A stretch of DNA of 64,000 nt from Sediminibacillus dalangtanensis (GCF_017792025.1 NZ_CP046956.1:1488001-1552000), one strand, 5' to 3'; numbered from the stretch's first letter, positions 49,164-58,093 are shown. Program-made: numbers and translations. The notes: generated by a model not told the origin, from the sequence alone.

Positions 49164-51809
49164 ATGAGAAAATATAATTACTTCATGAAGCTGATCGGTT
49201 TCAGTGTGGTGGCTGCGATTGCAGCCCACGGATTTTTTCTATATCAATGGTGGCAGGGGGGCTTGATGGCTGGTCCTAATGATGGTCTTTCGCAAATGGC
49301 CCCATTCAGAAGCATGCTTTATCAACAGTTTACGGACGGCAATCTGTTCTATTCCTTTATATACGGGCTTGGAGGGAGCACTTTCACCCAACTTGCCTAT
49401 TATTATGGAATTAATATTTTCTTTTACATAACAACTGCAGTTGTGTACGGTTTGGAGCTATTGTCGCTTGTTAAAGAACCGAATGTATTGTTTTGGGCAC
49501 AAGCCACTGTATTTATAAGTGTTGTGCGATTGTCGATTGTTCTCATCTTGACTACTTGTTTGTTTCGATACATGAAGATGAACACCATTCCTGCTTTTAC
49601 CGGGGCATTGTTATACGGAGCTTGTGTTATGTATTTCCGCCACGTTACTTACTGGGAGTTTTTTGGCGATGCTTTTCTATGGCTTCCGCTGTTAGTGCTC
49701 GGAGTCGAAAAGGGAATACGGGAACAGAAGCCGGGCTGGTTGATCATGGCAGTGGCGTTGTCTCTATTTGATAACTTTTATTTCGCTTTTATCAATTTCT
49801 GTTTCATCGGCTTATACGTTTGCCTGCGCTGGGCGATCCGATTGACATCGGAAGAACCGACCCTGAAAGTGCAAATACGTCAGTTTAGCCTTTCGGCACT
49901 TTTAGGCTTTGGAATTGGATCGGTAGGTTTTGTCCCAGCTGTCTGGGGCTTTTTCCATAATTATCGACCTGATTATGAACATGACATTCCATTTTTGGAC
50001 AATACAAGCAACGTATTATATGACAGCCATCTTTATCTGCTCCCTGCCATATTTGTAATGTTTTTATTTGTATTTCCTTTGTATCGAATCCGGGCGTTTC
50101 GTCTGTTTGCGTTGTTGGCGATACTATTCACTTTCCTGCATTTCATTCCGTTGGCCGCCAGTTTTTTTAATGGAATGTCTGCGCCTCAGCACCGGTTTGA
50201 GTACTTGGGTTTCTTCTCGATAGGCGGTACTGTTGCAGCTGGCCTACAGCACTTCAATCGGTTAGATCACCGTGTATTGATACCGGCTGCCGTACTGATG
50301 GTTTATAGCTACATTGCTTTTTATGTGATGGATGATTCTTTATCTTTGAAGGATATACTTCCTTTCCTCATCGTATGTACTGCGATAGGGGTCTTGCTAT
50401 TGACTGTCACCGCTGGAAGATTTCGTTTTGTCATGCCATGGTTGGTCGGTTTTATTCTCTTGTCTCATTTAGTGATTGTCAATCAGTTCCAACACGATAA
50501 GCTATATGAGGCTGGAAGGGTAAAAGAATCAACAAAAGCGTATGTTGAGAGCGAAGCTTATTTTTCGAATGAACAACAACGCTTGATTGATCATGTAATT
50601 TCCTCGGACGCTGCAGTACTTCCGAGGGTTGAGTGGAAGACTGATGGAAGGAATAACACACCGCTTATTCAGGGGTTCCCGGGGACGAGTGTCTATTCGA
50701 GTATTTTAAACAAGGAATTGTTGTTTTTTTATTATTACGATTTACAGATAGATATGAAAAGGGAAAGTGTCAGCCGTTATTCCGGTTTCGGGGACCGCGC
50801 CAATTTGTACAGTCTCTTTGGCGGTAACTATATCATGTATGAAAAAAACAAGGAGAAGAACATTCCTTATGGATTTACGGAATACATGGAAAGTGACCAT
50901 TATGTTGTTTATCAAAACCGTAACAGTCTTCCATTTGTCCGTACATCGGACATTGTATACACGGAAGAAGCTTTGAGGGATGCTTCCGTACTTGATCGAG
51001 AGCATGCGATGTTGGATGGAATCGTACTGGAAAAAAGTTCGCAACAATCAGCTGAAATCGATACTGTGCCTAATTTAATTGAGCAAGCTACTATAGAACC
51101 AATCGAAGCAACTTATAACGATGGCCAGTTGAATGTCTCCGGTAAAACAGGCGGAATAGACATCCATACAAACCAGATTGGTCCATCCTATGAGGATTAT
51201 TACGTATCCTTCTATTTATTAAATAACGATAGGCACGCACCGCTCTTCCCTTTGCATGTTAATGATTTTAAAACGAGCAGGAAGTCAAGACAGTCGATTT
51301 ACCGGACAAAAGTTAATGAAATTACTGTTCGCGTACCAAGGGAGGAAGTTATTTCCCTCAGGGTGCCTGAAGGGAACTATACACTCAAAAATCTTCGTTT
51401 ATATGGGGAAGATTACCAGGAACTCGAGGAGGCTGCTGGCGGTACGCAAAACCATGCAGAAGTTGAATTAGATGGCAATCGGATTGAAATATCCCTTGAT
51501 AACAAGAAAAGGGACCATTTTCTTTCGGTACCTATACCATATGAAAAAGGTTGGCATGTTTACATTGATGGGGAAAAGCAACAAATTCGAAAAGCGAACT
51601 ATGCTTTTCTGGGTACGAGAATAAAACCTGGCCACAACGAAATCAAAATGGTTTACTATCCTCCTTACTTTGGCATTACCATCACTTTGGCATTGCTTTC
51701 AGCTGGTGTTTCGGCTTTTTGGATTTTGTGGAGAAGGAATAAAAGAAAAAAGAGGGAAAGACATAACCTGAAGCGACTTGCAAAAGAACCGATCGATAAC
51801 AGAATATGA
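49164..51809 (+). CDS. yfhO: YfhO-family membrane glycosyltransferase (GT-C)
   Basis: 881 aa with about twelve helices in the first 430 residues and near the C-terminus, and a long extracellular domain between (residues ~440-820). GPNDGLSQMAPFRSMLYQQF at the first extracellular loop contains the acidic residue typical of GT-C enzymes, and YFRHVTYWEFFGDAFLWLPL follows. YfhO in B. subtilis transfers GlcNAc from the lipid carrier to lipoteichoic acid; the same role is likely here, supported by the adjacent CsbB- and GtcA-like genes. Length matches the family (~860 aa). Confidence 0.92.
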   Translation: MRKYNYFMKLIGFSVVAAIAAHGFFLYQWWQGGLMAGPNDGLSQMAPFRSMLYQQFTDGNLFYSFIYGLGGSTFTQLAYYYGINIFFYITTAVVYGLELLSLVKEPNVLFWAQATVFISVVRLSIVLILTTCLFRYMKMNTIPAFTGALLYGACVMYFRHVTYWEFFGDAFLWLPLLVLGVEKGIREQKPGWLIMAVALSLFDNFYFAFINFCFIGLYVCLRWAIRLTSEEPTLKVQIRQFSLSALLGFGIGSVGFVPAVWGFFHNYRPDYEHDIPFLDNTSNVLYDSHLYLLPAIFVMFLFVFPLYRIRAFRLFALLAILFTFLHFIPLAASFFNGMSAPQHRFEYLGFFSIGGTVAAGLQHFNRLDHRVLIPAAVLMVYSYIAFYVMDDSLSLKDILPFLIVCTAIGVLLLTVTAGRFRFVMPWLVGFILLSHLVIVNQFQHDKLYEAGRVKESTKAYVESEAYFSNEQQRLIDHVISSDAAVLPRVEWKTDGRNNTPLIQGFPGTSVYSSILNKELLFFYYYDLQIDMKRESVSRYSGFGDRANLYSLFGGNYIMYEKNKEKNIPYGFTEYMESDHYVVYQNRNSLPFVRTSDIVYTEEALRDASVLDREHAMLDGIVLEKSSQQSAEIDTVPNLIEQATIEPIEATYNDGQLNVSGKTGGIDIHTNQIGPSYEDYYVSFYLLNNDRHAPLFPLHVNDFKTSRKSRQSIYRTKVNEITVRVPREEVISLRVPEGNYTLKNLRLYGEDYQELEEAAGGTQNHAEVELDGNRIEISLDNKKRDHFLSVPIPYEKGWHVYIDGEKQQIRKANYAFLGTRIKPGHNEIKMVYYPPYFGITITLALLSAGVSAFWILWRRNKRKKRERHNLKRLAKEPIDNRI

Positions 51810-51948
51810 AATAGTGATTCTCCTGGCTAAGGGCGTACCAGAGGAAAGCGAATAATTCTGTCGGCGCGAATGTGGCCCACCTTGTGAGAAGGAGACTTTA
51901 AAGTCGGAAAAGAAAAAACGAGCGATTTCGAAAGCATGCACGGTATCG

Positions 51949-51988
51949 CCCCCAAAAGTTAGAGTGAAAAAATCTGACTTTTTGGGGG
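51949..51988. repeat. Palindrome resembling IS3-type ends, between yfhO and doxX
   Basis: CCCCCAAAAGTTAGA (51949-51963) pairs with TCTGACTTTTTGGGGG (about 51973-51988) with minor mismatches. CCCCAAAAGTTAGAC-type sequence is common at ends of IS3-family elements. It may be a scar that now serves as a bidirectional terminator between the convergent genes. No transposase is present, and nothing else is seen in 51810-52055. Confidence 0.45.
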
Positions 51989-52055
51989 GGACCACGTTCG
52001 GTTTTTCCATCGATCGCTATGTTTTTCTTCCAGGAGTGATACACCCTGGGCTTTC

Positions 52056-52421
52056 TCACTTTCCGTAGCTTTTCCAGAGTATTGCCAACAATATGATCAT
52101 GATGATATCTAGCCTCGCTTCAAAAGCGAAGGATAAGAAACCTGCATGTAATAGTGGGATTTTTGTCAGCAACAAGGCGCCAATCATGATTGCAAGTAAT
52201 GGAACAACTGCTCTTTTTACGTAAAATTGAAACAAAATGAAGCCTCCGCCAATGACCTCAGTTAACGCTACCAGTAAAAGAAGCGTAGCAGGACTGGGGA
52301 TGCCTGTATTTGCGAACACTTCCTTGAAACTTGGGTTAAGCAATTTGATTAAACCTGAGGCGATGAATACATAAGCGACCCCATATCGAATGAGGTGCAA
52401 GGAATGGATAGGTCCTCGCAA
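52056..52421 (-). CDS. DoxX-family membrane protein
   Basis: 121 aa with four helices. IRYGVAYVFIASGLIKLLNP is the DoxX N-terminal signature, and a conserved Glu lies in LLLLVALTEVIGGGF. DoxX proteins are linked to quinone/thiosulfate redox and oxidative stress in some bacteria. TTG start at 52421, six bases after GGAGGAG. Divergent from the HTH-F1-beta-like gene. Confidence 0.85.
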   Translation of the reverse strand: MRGPIHSLHLIRYGVAYVFIASGLIKLLNPSFKEVFANTGIPSPATLLLLVALTEVIGGGFILFQFYVKRAVVPLLAIMIGALLLTKIPLLHAGFLSFAFEARLDIIMIILLAILWKSYGK

Positions 52422-52567
52422 ATTTTACTCCTCCTCCATTGTTTTTCTTTTACCTTATGCAGTACGTAGGACAGCCTATGCTCTAAATTGGAATTATTTC
52501 TATATTTCTGAAAATAGTTGCTTTTTAAAGTAAAATGAATTACCTTATAAAGTAAGGAGGCGGTAAG

Positions 52568-53611
52568 ATGGAGGATTTGAAGCTCAATGTTAGTTTGCTG
52601 CGCAAACGGGTTCCCAATTTAACAGTTGCTGCCCGTTCTGTTGGTCTCAGACCAGCGACCGTATCCAATCTTTGTACAGGGAAAATTCCGTTGGCACGGG
52701 CAGAGGTAAGAACATTAGTCCGTTTGGCATCTTTAGCAAACTGTGAAGTGGACGACTTGATCATTCAAAGAGGAGGGGAAAAAATGATCGAAACTGGAAT
52801 CAAGGTGTTGGATTTATTCGCCCCGCTTGTAAGGGAAGGAAAAACGGGACTGGTAGCAAGACCAGGAATGGGCCAACTTGTTTTGTTGGCGGAAGTGTTT
52901 TATCGTTTAAAGAAGCAAGGTTTTCGTTCCATGTTTTTTGCAGATGATTGCAACAGCAATATTGCCGATGCACTCGCAGAATCGGAATTTTACAGTACTT
53001 CTGCCGAAGAAATTTTCGCTTGCATGGAGAAATACCAGCCAGCAGACATTATCCTGGGGGTGGACCGCAGGATCTATTTATCAGAGGATTTTTACCAATT
53101 AGAAGATCGTTTTTATGAAAGTGGTATAAAAAATATTACTTTCGCGATTGTTGATACGAGTGGAGAGGCGGTTGATGAGGAGCTGCCATATGGTCCGCTT
53201 GAAACCCTTTGGGAATTTGATATGGAATTGGCAGCCAAGCATGCGTATCCTGCTGTCAATCCTTTGACTTCGATTTCGACCGTTTTGGAAGATATTGATT
53301 TGGACAGTGGCCATATGGAAGTGCAGCAGCAAGCACGTAAAGTTCTTCGCAGATCAAAAGAATTAACGTATCTTGTGGAACAACGAGGAGTAAGCAATCT
53401 TTCAGAGGCCGACAAGACCACGTTTGAAAGGGGAAAAAAATTAGAGGCTTTTTTGACCCAGCCACTATTTGTAGCAGAAGAATTTTCTAATCAGCCCGGA
53501 CAGTCTGTAGCGCTTTCAGAAACGTTGAATAGTGTAAAAGCAATTTTGCGGGGAAAAGTAGATAAATTAGCTGTCGATGATTTGAAATATATCGGATCCC
53601 TATCGTTGTGA
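52568..53611 (+). CDS. HTH domain fused to a degenerate F1-ATPase beta-subunit-like domain
   Basis: 347 aa. Residues ~1-70 form a helix-turn-helix (AARSVGLRPATVSNLCTGK). From residue ~74 the sequence follows AtpD: ETGIKVLDLFAPLVREGKTG aligns with the beta-subunit ETGIKVIDLLAPY..GGKIG; AYPAVNPLTSIS with YPAVDPLDSTS; HMEVQQQARKVLRRSKEL with HYEVARGVQKVLQRYKEL; NLSEADK with the DELSEED region; FLTQPLFVAEEF with FLSQPFFVAEVF. The Walker A site GGAGVGKT is replaced by ARPGMGQL, lacking Lys and Thr, so ATP hydrolysis is unlikely. The beta-barrel domain is replaced by the HTH. ATG 52568 follows AAGGAGGCGGTAAG. Probably a regulator; target unknown. Confidence 0.85.
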   Translation: MEDLKLNVSLLRKRVPNLTVAARSVGLRPATVSNLCTGKIPLARAEVRTLVRLASLANCEVDDLIIQRGGEKMIETGIKVLDLFAPLVREGKTGLVARPGMGQLVLLAEVFYRLKKQGFRSMFFADDCNSNIADALAESEFYSTSAEEIFACMEKYQPADIILGVDRRIYLSEDFYQLEDRFYESGIKNITFAIVDTSGEAVDEELPYGPLETLWEFDMELAAKHAYPAVNPLTSISTVLEDIDLDSGHMEVQQQARKVLRRSKELTYLVEQRGVSNLSEADKTTFERGKKLEAFLTQPLFVAEEFSNQPGQSVALSETLNSVKAILRGKVDKLAVDDLKYIGSLSL

Positions 53612-53635
53612 GGATATTTCGGTTGCACAAGGTGA

Positions 53636-53664
53636 TTGCAATGAAGAATGAAACATGTTATATT
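53636..53664 (+). promoter_or_regulatory. Promoter of a candidate small RNA
   Basis: TTGCAA (53636-53641), 17 bases, TATATT (53659-53664) with the extended -10 element TGT before it. No gene follows within reach. Confidence 0.65.
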
Positions 53665-53670
53665 AATTTG

Positions 53671-53784
53671 GCGATGAGCTAATTTGCGTAAGACGAACAG
53701 ACATGCACATGCTAAACGCCGAAATGTGGTCGGCGGTCTTTCGCCGCAAACGTCAAGCCCTCTACCAGGACAGGGGGCTTTTTT
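53671..53784 (+). ncRNA. Candidate small RNA, about 110 nt
   Basis: Bounded by the promoter above and a terminator (AAGCCCTCT, loop, AGGGGGCTT and six T residues, 53755-53784). Inside, GCCGAAATGTGGTCGGC and GCGG..CCGC stretches can form stems (53718-53750). The only open frame, from ATG 53724, has no ribosome site. I recognise no Rfam family. It could instead be a leader for distant genes, but the downstream gene is on the other strand. Confidence 0.6.
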
Positions 53785-53820
53785 ATATGGTTCAAACTAA
53801 GTAGTTGAGACAAAAGCATG

Positions 53821-53870
53821 GTTTCCAATGCAAAAACCGAACAAATTCGTTCGGTTTTTGCATTGGAAAC
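53821..53870. terminator. 22-pair perfect hairpin, bidirectional terminator core
   Basis: Arms 53821-53842 and 53849-53870 are exact complements around the loop AAATTC. The inner CCGAAC/GTTCGG followed by TTTTT can terminate on both strands, mainly for the minus-strand HD-GYP gene. The stem is far longer than termination needs. Confidence 0.75.
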
Positions 53871-53945
53871 AGGAGTTCTTTTCATCCTTCCCTATCCGGT
53901 TATTGTTCGGTTTTTACATATGGATTTATGGTATGTCCAAACCTC

Positions 53946-55463
53946 TCACTCGTTAGCAGCTTTTATACTTGCTTGTTTTCTGTTTTCCGACAGATACCAT
54001 GCAACAAACACATCGACAAAGCGGGGATCCCATTGCGAGCCCTTCCCTTCTTCCAAAATGGCAATTGCTTTTTTAAAGGACATTCCTTTTCGGTAATTAC
54101 GATCAGAAGTCATGGCGTCGAAAGCATCAGCCACTGCCAGAATTCTCCCGAACAAAGGGATACTTTCTCCCGCCAGTCTGTCAGGGTATCCATGTCCATC
54201 AAAGCGTTCGTGATGGTGGCGAACACCGGGAAGCAGAGGCGAAATGGCCTCGCTAGGTTTGATTTCCAGCAGGATTTGTTCGCCGATAATAGTGTGAAGC
54301 TTAATCGTTTCATATTCAGATTCTGTAAGTTTTCCGTCTTTCAATAGAATTTCATCTCGGATACCGATTTTCCCGATGTCGTGAAGTAGTGCAGACTGTT
54401 TAAGTAAGGCAAGTTCACCCTCTGACAAGCCGTATCTGCGGCCGATATGCTGTGCATACTCTGCAACACGTATTGAGTGGCCGGCCGTATATGGGTCTCT
54501 GGCATCGAGCGTGGCAGCGAAAACAGTGAAAAAGCTATCATGCAGTTGCTCGGTCATTTGTTTCTTTTCTAAGATGGAATCAACCATATGATTAAACCCA
54601 TTGATCAAATGACTGAACTCATCTGAATAGTAATTGTTTAACTTAGCAAGGTCTCCTGCTTCTACTTTCCGCATACCATTTTGCAGCTGTTCGACTGGTT
54701 CTTGAATATCGTGGCTTAACAGGTTGGATCCGAACAGAGCAAAAGTTAAGACGATTATCACAACAATTACTGCCCAAACAATATATTCCATCATAAAGGC
54801 TGAGCCTGATTCATGAAGCCGGAGGGTGGTTGCTGCAGCGAACAGTAACATTGGAAAGACACTAAGTAAGGCGGCACTAAAATAAAACTTCTTATTGATT
54901 GACAGTAACAAATCTGCTCCGTGTGAAATATCTTTTTGAAACAACTCAGTCCCTTTCTCTTTTAAAAACGTCAAAACCCGCCGCATGACGAGGCTTGTCA
55001 GATAATACTCAATCATTCCATGCATGAAAGCGATGAGCAATGCCGCAATGCAGGCGATAAAAGCATAATAGTAAGGAAAAGACAGCCAGCCTGTATTTAT
55101 GGCTAAAATCGTTAAAATAGCAGCAGGAGCTGTGATGCCGATAAAATGAGGCAAGATGATCCGTTGAAAGGAAAGCATTGGAAAACGGTGTGCACATTGG
55201 TAGGCTGCTTCCAATCTCATTAGCGTTGGCCGTCGATGCTTCAATACTTTTTTTATCGGAGCAATATGCTTAGAATAAGCGCTATATTCCAGAACCAGCA
55301 TCACTATAAAAGACACCACAACAATTCCTAGGAAAACGATGGTCTCCGTTTTGGAAGCCTGCAAGGGATGCAATATAAATATACTGCAGAAGCCAAAAAC
55401 AGCAAAGAGGGAGCCGATTAAATAATTGAGCATTAATTTAACGGCCAATTTGTTATATGACAT
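53946..55463 (-). CDS. HD-GYP domain protein, predicted c-di-GMP phosphodiesterase
   Basis: 505 aa. About six N-terminal helices (residues ~10-240), then a HAMP-like segment (LSHDIQEPVEQLQNGMRKVE) and an HD-GYP domain: YTAGHSIRVAEYAQHIG, ALLHDIGKIGIRDEILLK with the HD pair, and GVRHHHERFDGHGYPDRLAG with the GYP motif intact. An active enzyme degrading cyclic di-GMP is expected. Start ATG 55463 after AGGATGG. Monocistronic; divergent from the ABC exporter operon. Confidence 0.92.
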   Translation of the reverse strand: MSYNKLAVKLMLNYLIGSLFAVFGFCSIFILHPLQASKTETIVFLGIVVVSFIVMLVLEYSAYSKHIAPIKKVLKHRRPTLMRLEAAYQCAHRFPMLSFQRIILPHFIGITAPAAILTILAINTGWLSFPYYYAFIACIAALLIAFMHGMIEYYLTSLVMRRVLTFLKEKGTELFQKDISHGADLLLSINKKFYFSAALLSVFPMLLFAAATTLRLHESGSAFMMEYIVWAVIVVIIVLTFALFGSNLLSHDIQEPVEQLQNGMRKVEAGDLAKLNNYYSDEFSHLINGFNHMVDSILEKKQMTEQLHDSFFTVFAATLDARDPYTAGHSIRVAEYAQHIGRRYGLSEGELALLKQSALLHDIGKIGIRDEILLKDGKLTESEYETIKLHTIIGEQILLEIKPSEAISPLLPGVRHHHERFDGHGYPDRLAGESIPLFGRILAVADAFDAMTSDRNYRKGMSFKKAIAILEEGKGSQWDPRFVDVFVAWYLSENRKQASIKAANE

Positions 55464-55666
55464 GGGTTTACCATCCTAATTCACTTATTGTTGGAGTGTT
55501 GTATTCTTATTATAATAAAAATTGTCGAAAAAATGGGGAATTTGTCATAACTTTTTTCAATTGAATTCTGTTATTTATGATACCATTGTTTACGTGCGAA
55601 ATGTTCTTGTTCGAACTTGTTTTCTGGAAAGGACGATGGAAAATAACGGGTATTAGGGGGGACATG

Positions 55667-56641
55667 ATGAAAAATATTGTGGAAGTAAAGGGACTTAAAA
55701 AAAGTTACAAGGATTTCCAGGCAGTGACAGGTGTCGATTTTGAAGTGGGTGAAGGCGAGATATTCGGTTTTCTCGGACCGAATGGCGCCGGAAAAAGCAC
55801 TACGATTAACATGCTGTCGACAATCATCAAACCTTCTGGGGGAAAGGCAAGCATCAATGGATTTGATATAGTAGCAGACAAAAACAAGGTCCGATCAAGC
55901 ATTGGCCTTATTTTTCAAGAATCAACGCTGGATGAAAAATTGACCGCCAACGAGAATCTAATGCTGCACTGTAAATTTTACGGTGTGCCGAAAGAAAAAC
56001 GGGAAGAGAGAATAAAAGAAGTGTTAGAAATCGTCGACCTCGAAGATAAACGAGGAAATATTGTTGATACCTTTTCTGGGGGGATGAAACGCAGGCTGGA
56101 GATAGCCCGTGGCCTGTTGCATTATCCGAGGGTCCTGTTTCTCGATGAGCCGACCGTAGGATTAGACCCTCAGACTCGAAACCATATTTGGGAGTATATA
56201 CTTCGACTGAAAGAAAAAGCGGGGATCACGATTTTTTTGACCACCCATTATATGGATGAGGCGGAGATATGCGACAGGGTTGCCGTCATGGATCATGGGA
56301 AATTAATCGCTCTTGATACCCCTGATCAGTTGAAAACCAATGTCGGCGGAGACATCATTGAAATCGAAACAGAAGACAACCAGGCAGCGAAGTCAGTACT
56401 CATGGAGAAATATGAAGTGGAAGTGAAGGAAGCAGGCGGATCCCTTACATTTCAGGTGGACAAAGGGAGCGAATTCCTTGTTCAATTTGTCAAAAACTTT
56501 GATATCCCTATAAAGACAGTCAATCTTAGGCGCCCGACTTTGAATGATGTATTTCTAGCGTTGACTGGAAGAGAAATACGAGAAGAGATGGTTTCCTCAA
56601 AAGAGAAAATGAAGACCAGTATGAGAAAGGGGCACGGATAG
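55667..56641 (+). CDS. ABC transporter ATPase, DrrA type
   Basis: 324 aa. Walker A GPNGAGKST, signature SGGMKRRLEIARGLL, Walker B VLFLDEPTVGLDP, H-loop TTHYMDEAE, and the DrrA-type C-terminal extension ending NLRRPTLNDVFLALTGRE. ATG 55667 (or 55664) follows TAGGGGGG; the frame to 55577 lacks a site. It powers an ABC-2 exporter with the next gene, of the daunorubicin-resistance type (drug or lipid export). Actual cargo unknown. Confidence 0.92.
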   Translation: MKNIVEVKGLKKSYKDFQAVTGVDFEVGEGEIFGFLGPNGAGKSTTINMLSTIIKPSGGKASINGFDIVADKNKVRSSIGLIFQESTLDEKLTANENLMLHCKFYGVPKEKREERIKEVLEIVDLEDKRGNIVDTFSGGMKRRLEIARGLLHYPRVLFLDEPTVGLDPQTRNHIWEYILRLKEKAGITIFLTTHYMDEAEICDRVAVMDHGKLIALDTPDQLKTNVGGDIIEIETEDNQAAKSVLMEKYEVEVKEAGGSLTFQVDKGSEFLVQFVKNFDIPIKTVNLRRPTLNDVFLALTGREIREEMVSSKEKMKTSMRKGHG

Positions 56642-56642
56642 G

Positions 56643-57473
56643 ATGGAAGCGATATATGCGATTTGGCAGCGCGACGTCCTGAAATTTTTTCGGGACCGAG
56701 CCAGGCTTATTGGTTCTTTTGCCATGCCTTTTATGTTTTTGATCCTTTTTGGAAGCGGTATGAGTGGTGCGATAGGCTCAATGATGGGTGGAGAAGCAGC
56801 CGCTGGACCGCTGCGTGACTTTGATTTCGTTGAATTCATGTTTCCGGGGATAATTGGCATGACTGTGTTCAATACGGCGATTTTTTCCGCACTGTCGGTT
56901 GTCCAGGATCGGGAATTCGGCTACTTACGCGAGATTTTGGTTTCACCGATGTCAAGGACGTCTATCGCAATTGGCAAGGTGCTTGGTGGAAGTACAGTTG
57001 CCTTATTCCAAGGGTTGATGATGCTCGTTTTTGTTCCGTTCATAGGGGTATCCATTACGATACCAATTATTATCCAATTAATTCCTGTCATGTTCTTAGT
57101 GGCTTTTGCCATTTCATCAATCGGTCTTTTGATTGCAACAAGCTTAAAAACTTCCCAAGGCTTTCAGATGGTCATTCAGGTCTTGATTTTTCCGATGCTG
57201 TTTTTGTCTGGAGCGCTTTTCCCTTTAAATGGAATGCCTGCATGGATGGATTTTTTGGTGAAAATAAATCCGTTAACGTATTCGGTTGATATGTTTAAAA
57301 AGATTATTCTTCAGCCGGAGGATTTAGCACCTGTTTTGCGAGAGGCAATGGGGCTGAACCTGTCTGTTTTCGGCCATGTTATTTCTTTTTCAGAAGAAAT
57401 GGTTGTTGTCCTCATTCTCAGTATCCTGTTTGTTGTATTGGCCACTGTTCGATTCAATCGATCAGAAGCATAA
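56643..57473 (+). CDS. ABC-2 type transporter permease, DrrB type
   Basis: 276 aa with six helices: IWQRDVLKFFRDRARLIGSF at the N-terminus, GFQMVIQVLIFPMLFLSGALFP (the ABC-2 signature region) and INPLTYSVDMFKKIIL. It begins one base after the ATPase stop, so the two are coupled. The loop around residues 40-60 is Gly/Met-rich (GSGMSGAIGSMMGG). Confidence 0.92.
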   Translation: MEAIYAIWQRDVLKFFRDRARLIGSFAMPFMFLILFGSGMSGAIGSMMGGEAAAGPLRDFDFVEFMFPGIIGMTVFNTAIFSALSVVQDREFGYLREILVSPMSRTSIAIGKVLGGSTVALFQGLMMLVFVPFIGVSITIPIIIQLIPVMFLVAFAISSIGLLIATSLKTSQGFQMVIQVLIFPMLFLSGALFPLNGMPAWMDFLVKINPLTYSVDMFKKIILQPEDLAPVLREAMGLNLSVFGHVISFSEEMVVVLILSILFVVLATVRFNRSEA

Positions 57474-57522
57474 CTTTTACCAATCAAAAGTATAAACGCA
57501 GAATGAAAGGAAGGCAGGGGAA

Positions 57523-58038
57523 ATGGTGGAGCATCAGTCTGTTAGAGAGGTTAGTGGGATGAAAATCATTACGAACAAATACGATAAAACGTATTTCAGC
57601 AAGAAGGATAACCAGTCAGTGGTTCTGCTGGCAAGAGACGGTGACTCATTGGTGCTAATCCGGCAGTATCGTGAACCAGTAAACGATTTTGTTGTCCAAC
57701 TTCCAGGAGGAGGGGTAAATCCTGAAGAGGATTTAGATGCTGCAGTAAAACGTGAATTTGCGGAAGAAACCGGCTTAAACTGTGAGAAAGCAGTTTATGT
57801 AGGGAATATGTATGCAGCGTCATGGATTACGAATGAAGTAACGCACGTTTACTATAGCGAATCTATTAGTAGTGGAACGGGACAAAAATTGGAAGCCCAT
57901 GAAAAAATTGATGTACTAAAAGTCCCGATTGAAGAGTGTATCGAGAAAATTAAGCAAAATATTTATAACGATACAGAGCTTTGTTTTGCGGTACTTCAAG
58001 CTTCGTTGCGGGGTTTTTTATCACCTGCTGAACAATAA
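57523..58038 (+). CDS. NUDIX hydrolase (ADP-ribose pyrophosphatase-like)
   Basis: 171 aa. The NUDIX box is complete: GGGVNPEEDLDAAV followed by REFAEETGL, preceded by DSLVLIRQYREPVNDFVVQL, as in the ADP-ribose pyrophosphatase NudF group. It hydrolyses a nucleoside diphosphate linked to another moiety. ATG 57523 follows AAGGCAGGGGAA, 49 bases after the exporter genes. Confidence 0.88.
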   Translation: MVEHQSVREVSGMKIITNKYDKTYFSKKDNQSVVLLARDGDSLVLIRQYREPVNDFVVQLPGGGVNPEEDLDAAVKREFAEETGLNCEKAVYVGNMYAASWITNEVTHVYYSESISSGTGQKLEAHEKIDVLKVPIEECIEKIKQNIYNDTELCFAVLQASLRGFLSPAEQ

Positions 58039-58056
58039 TTTGCCGCCCTGCAGGCC

Positions 58057-58080
58057 ATAATAAACGGAAACGTTTATTAT
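58057..58080. promoter_or_regulatory. Perfect 10-bp inverted repeat with GAAA loop before ykgA
   Basis: ATAATAAACG (58057-58066), GAAA, CGTTTATTAT (58071-58080), immediately before the ribosome site CGGAGGG. It could be an operator or an RNA hairpin with a stable GNRA loop controlling translation. No T run follows, so a terminator is unlikely. Confidence 0.6.
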
Positions 58081-58093
58081 CGGAGGGTAGCGA

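Noticed and set aside
53805..54347. 180-aa plus-strand frame
   Set aside because: It lies opposite the HD-GYP gene and covers the 22-bp hairpin; a shadow frame.
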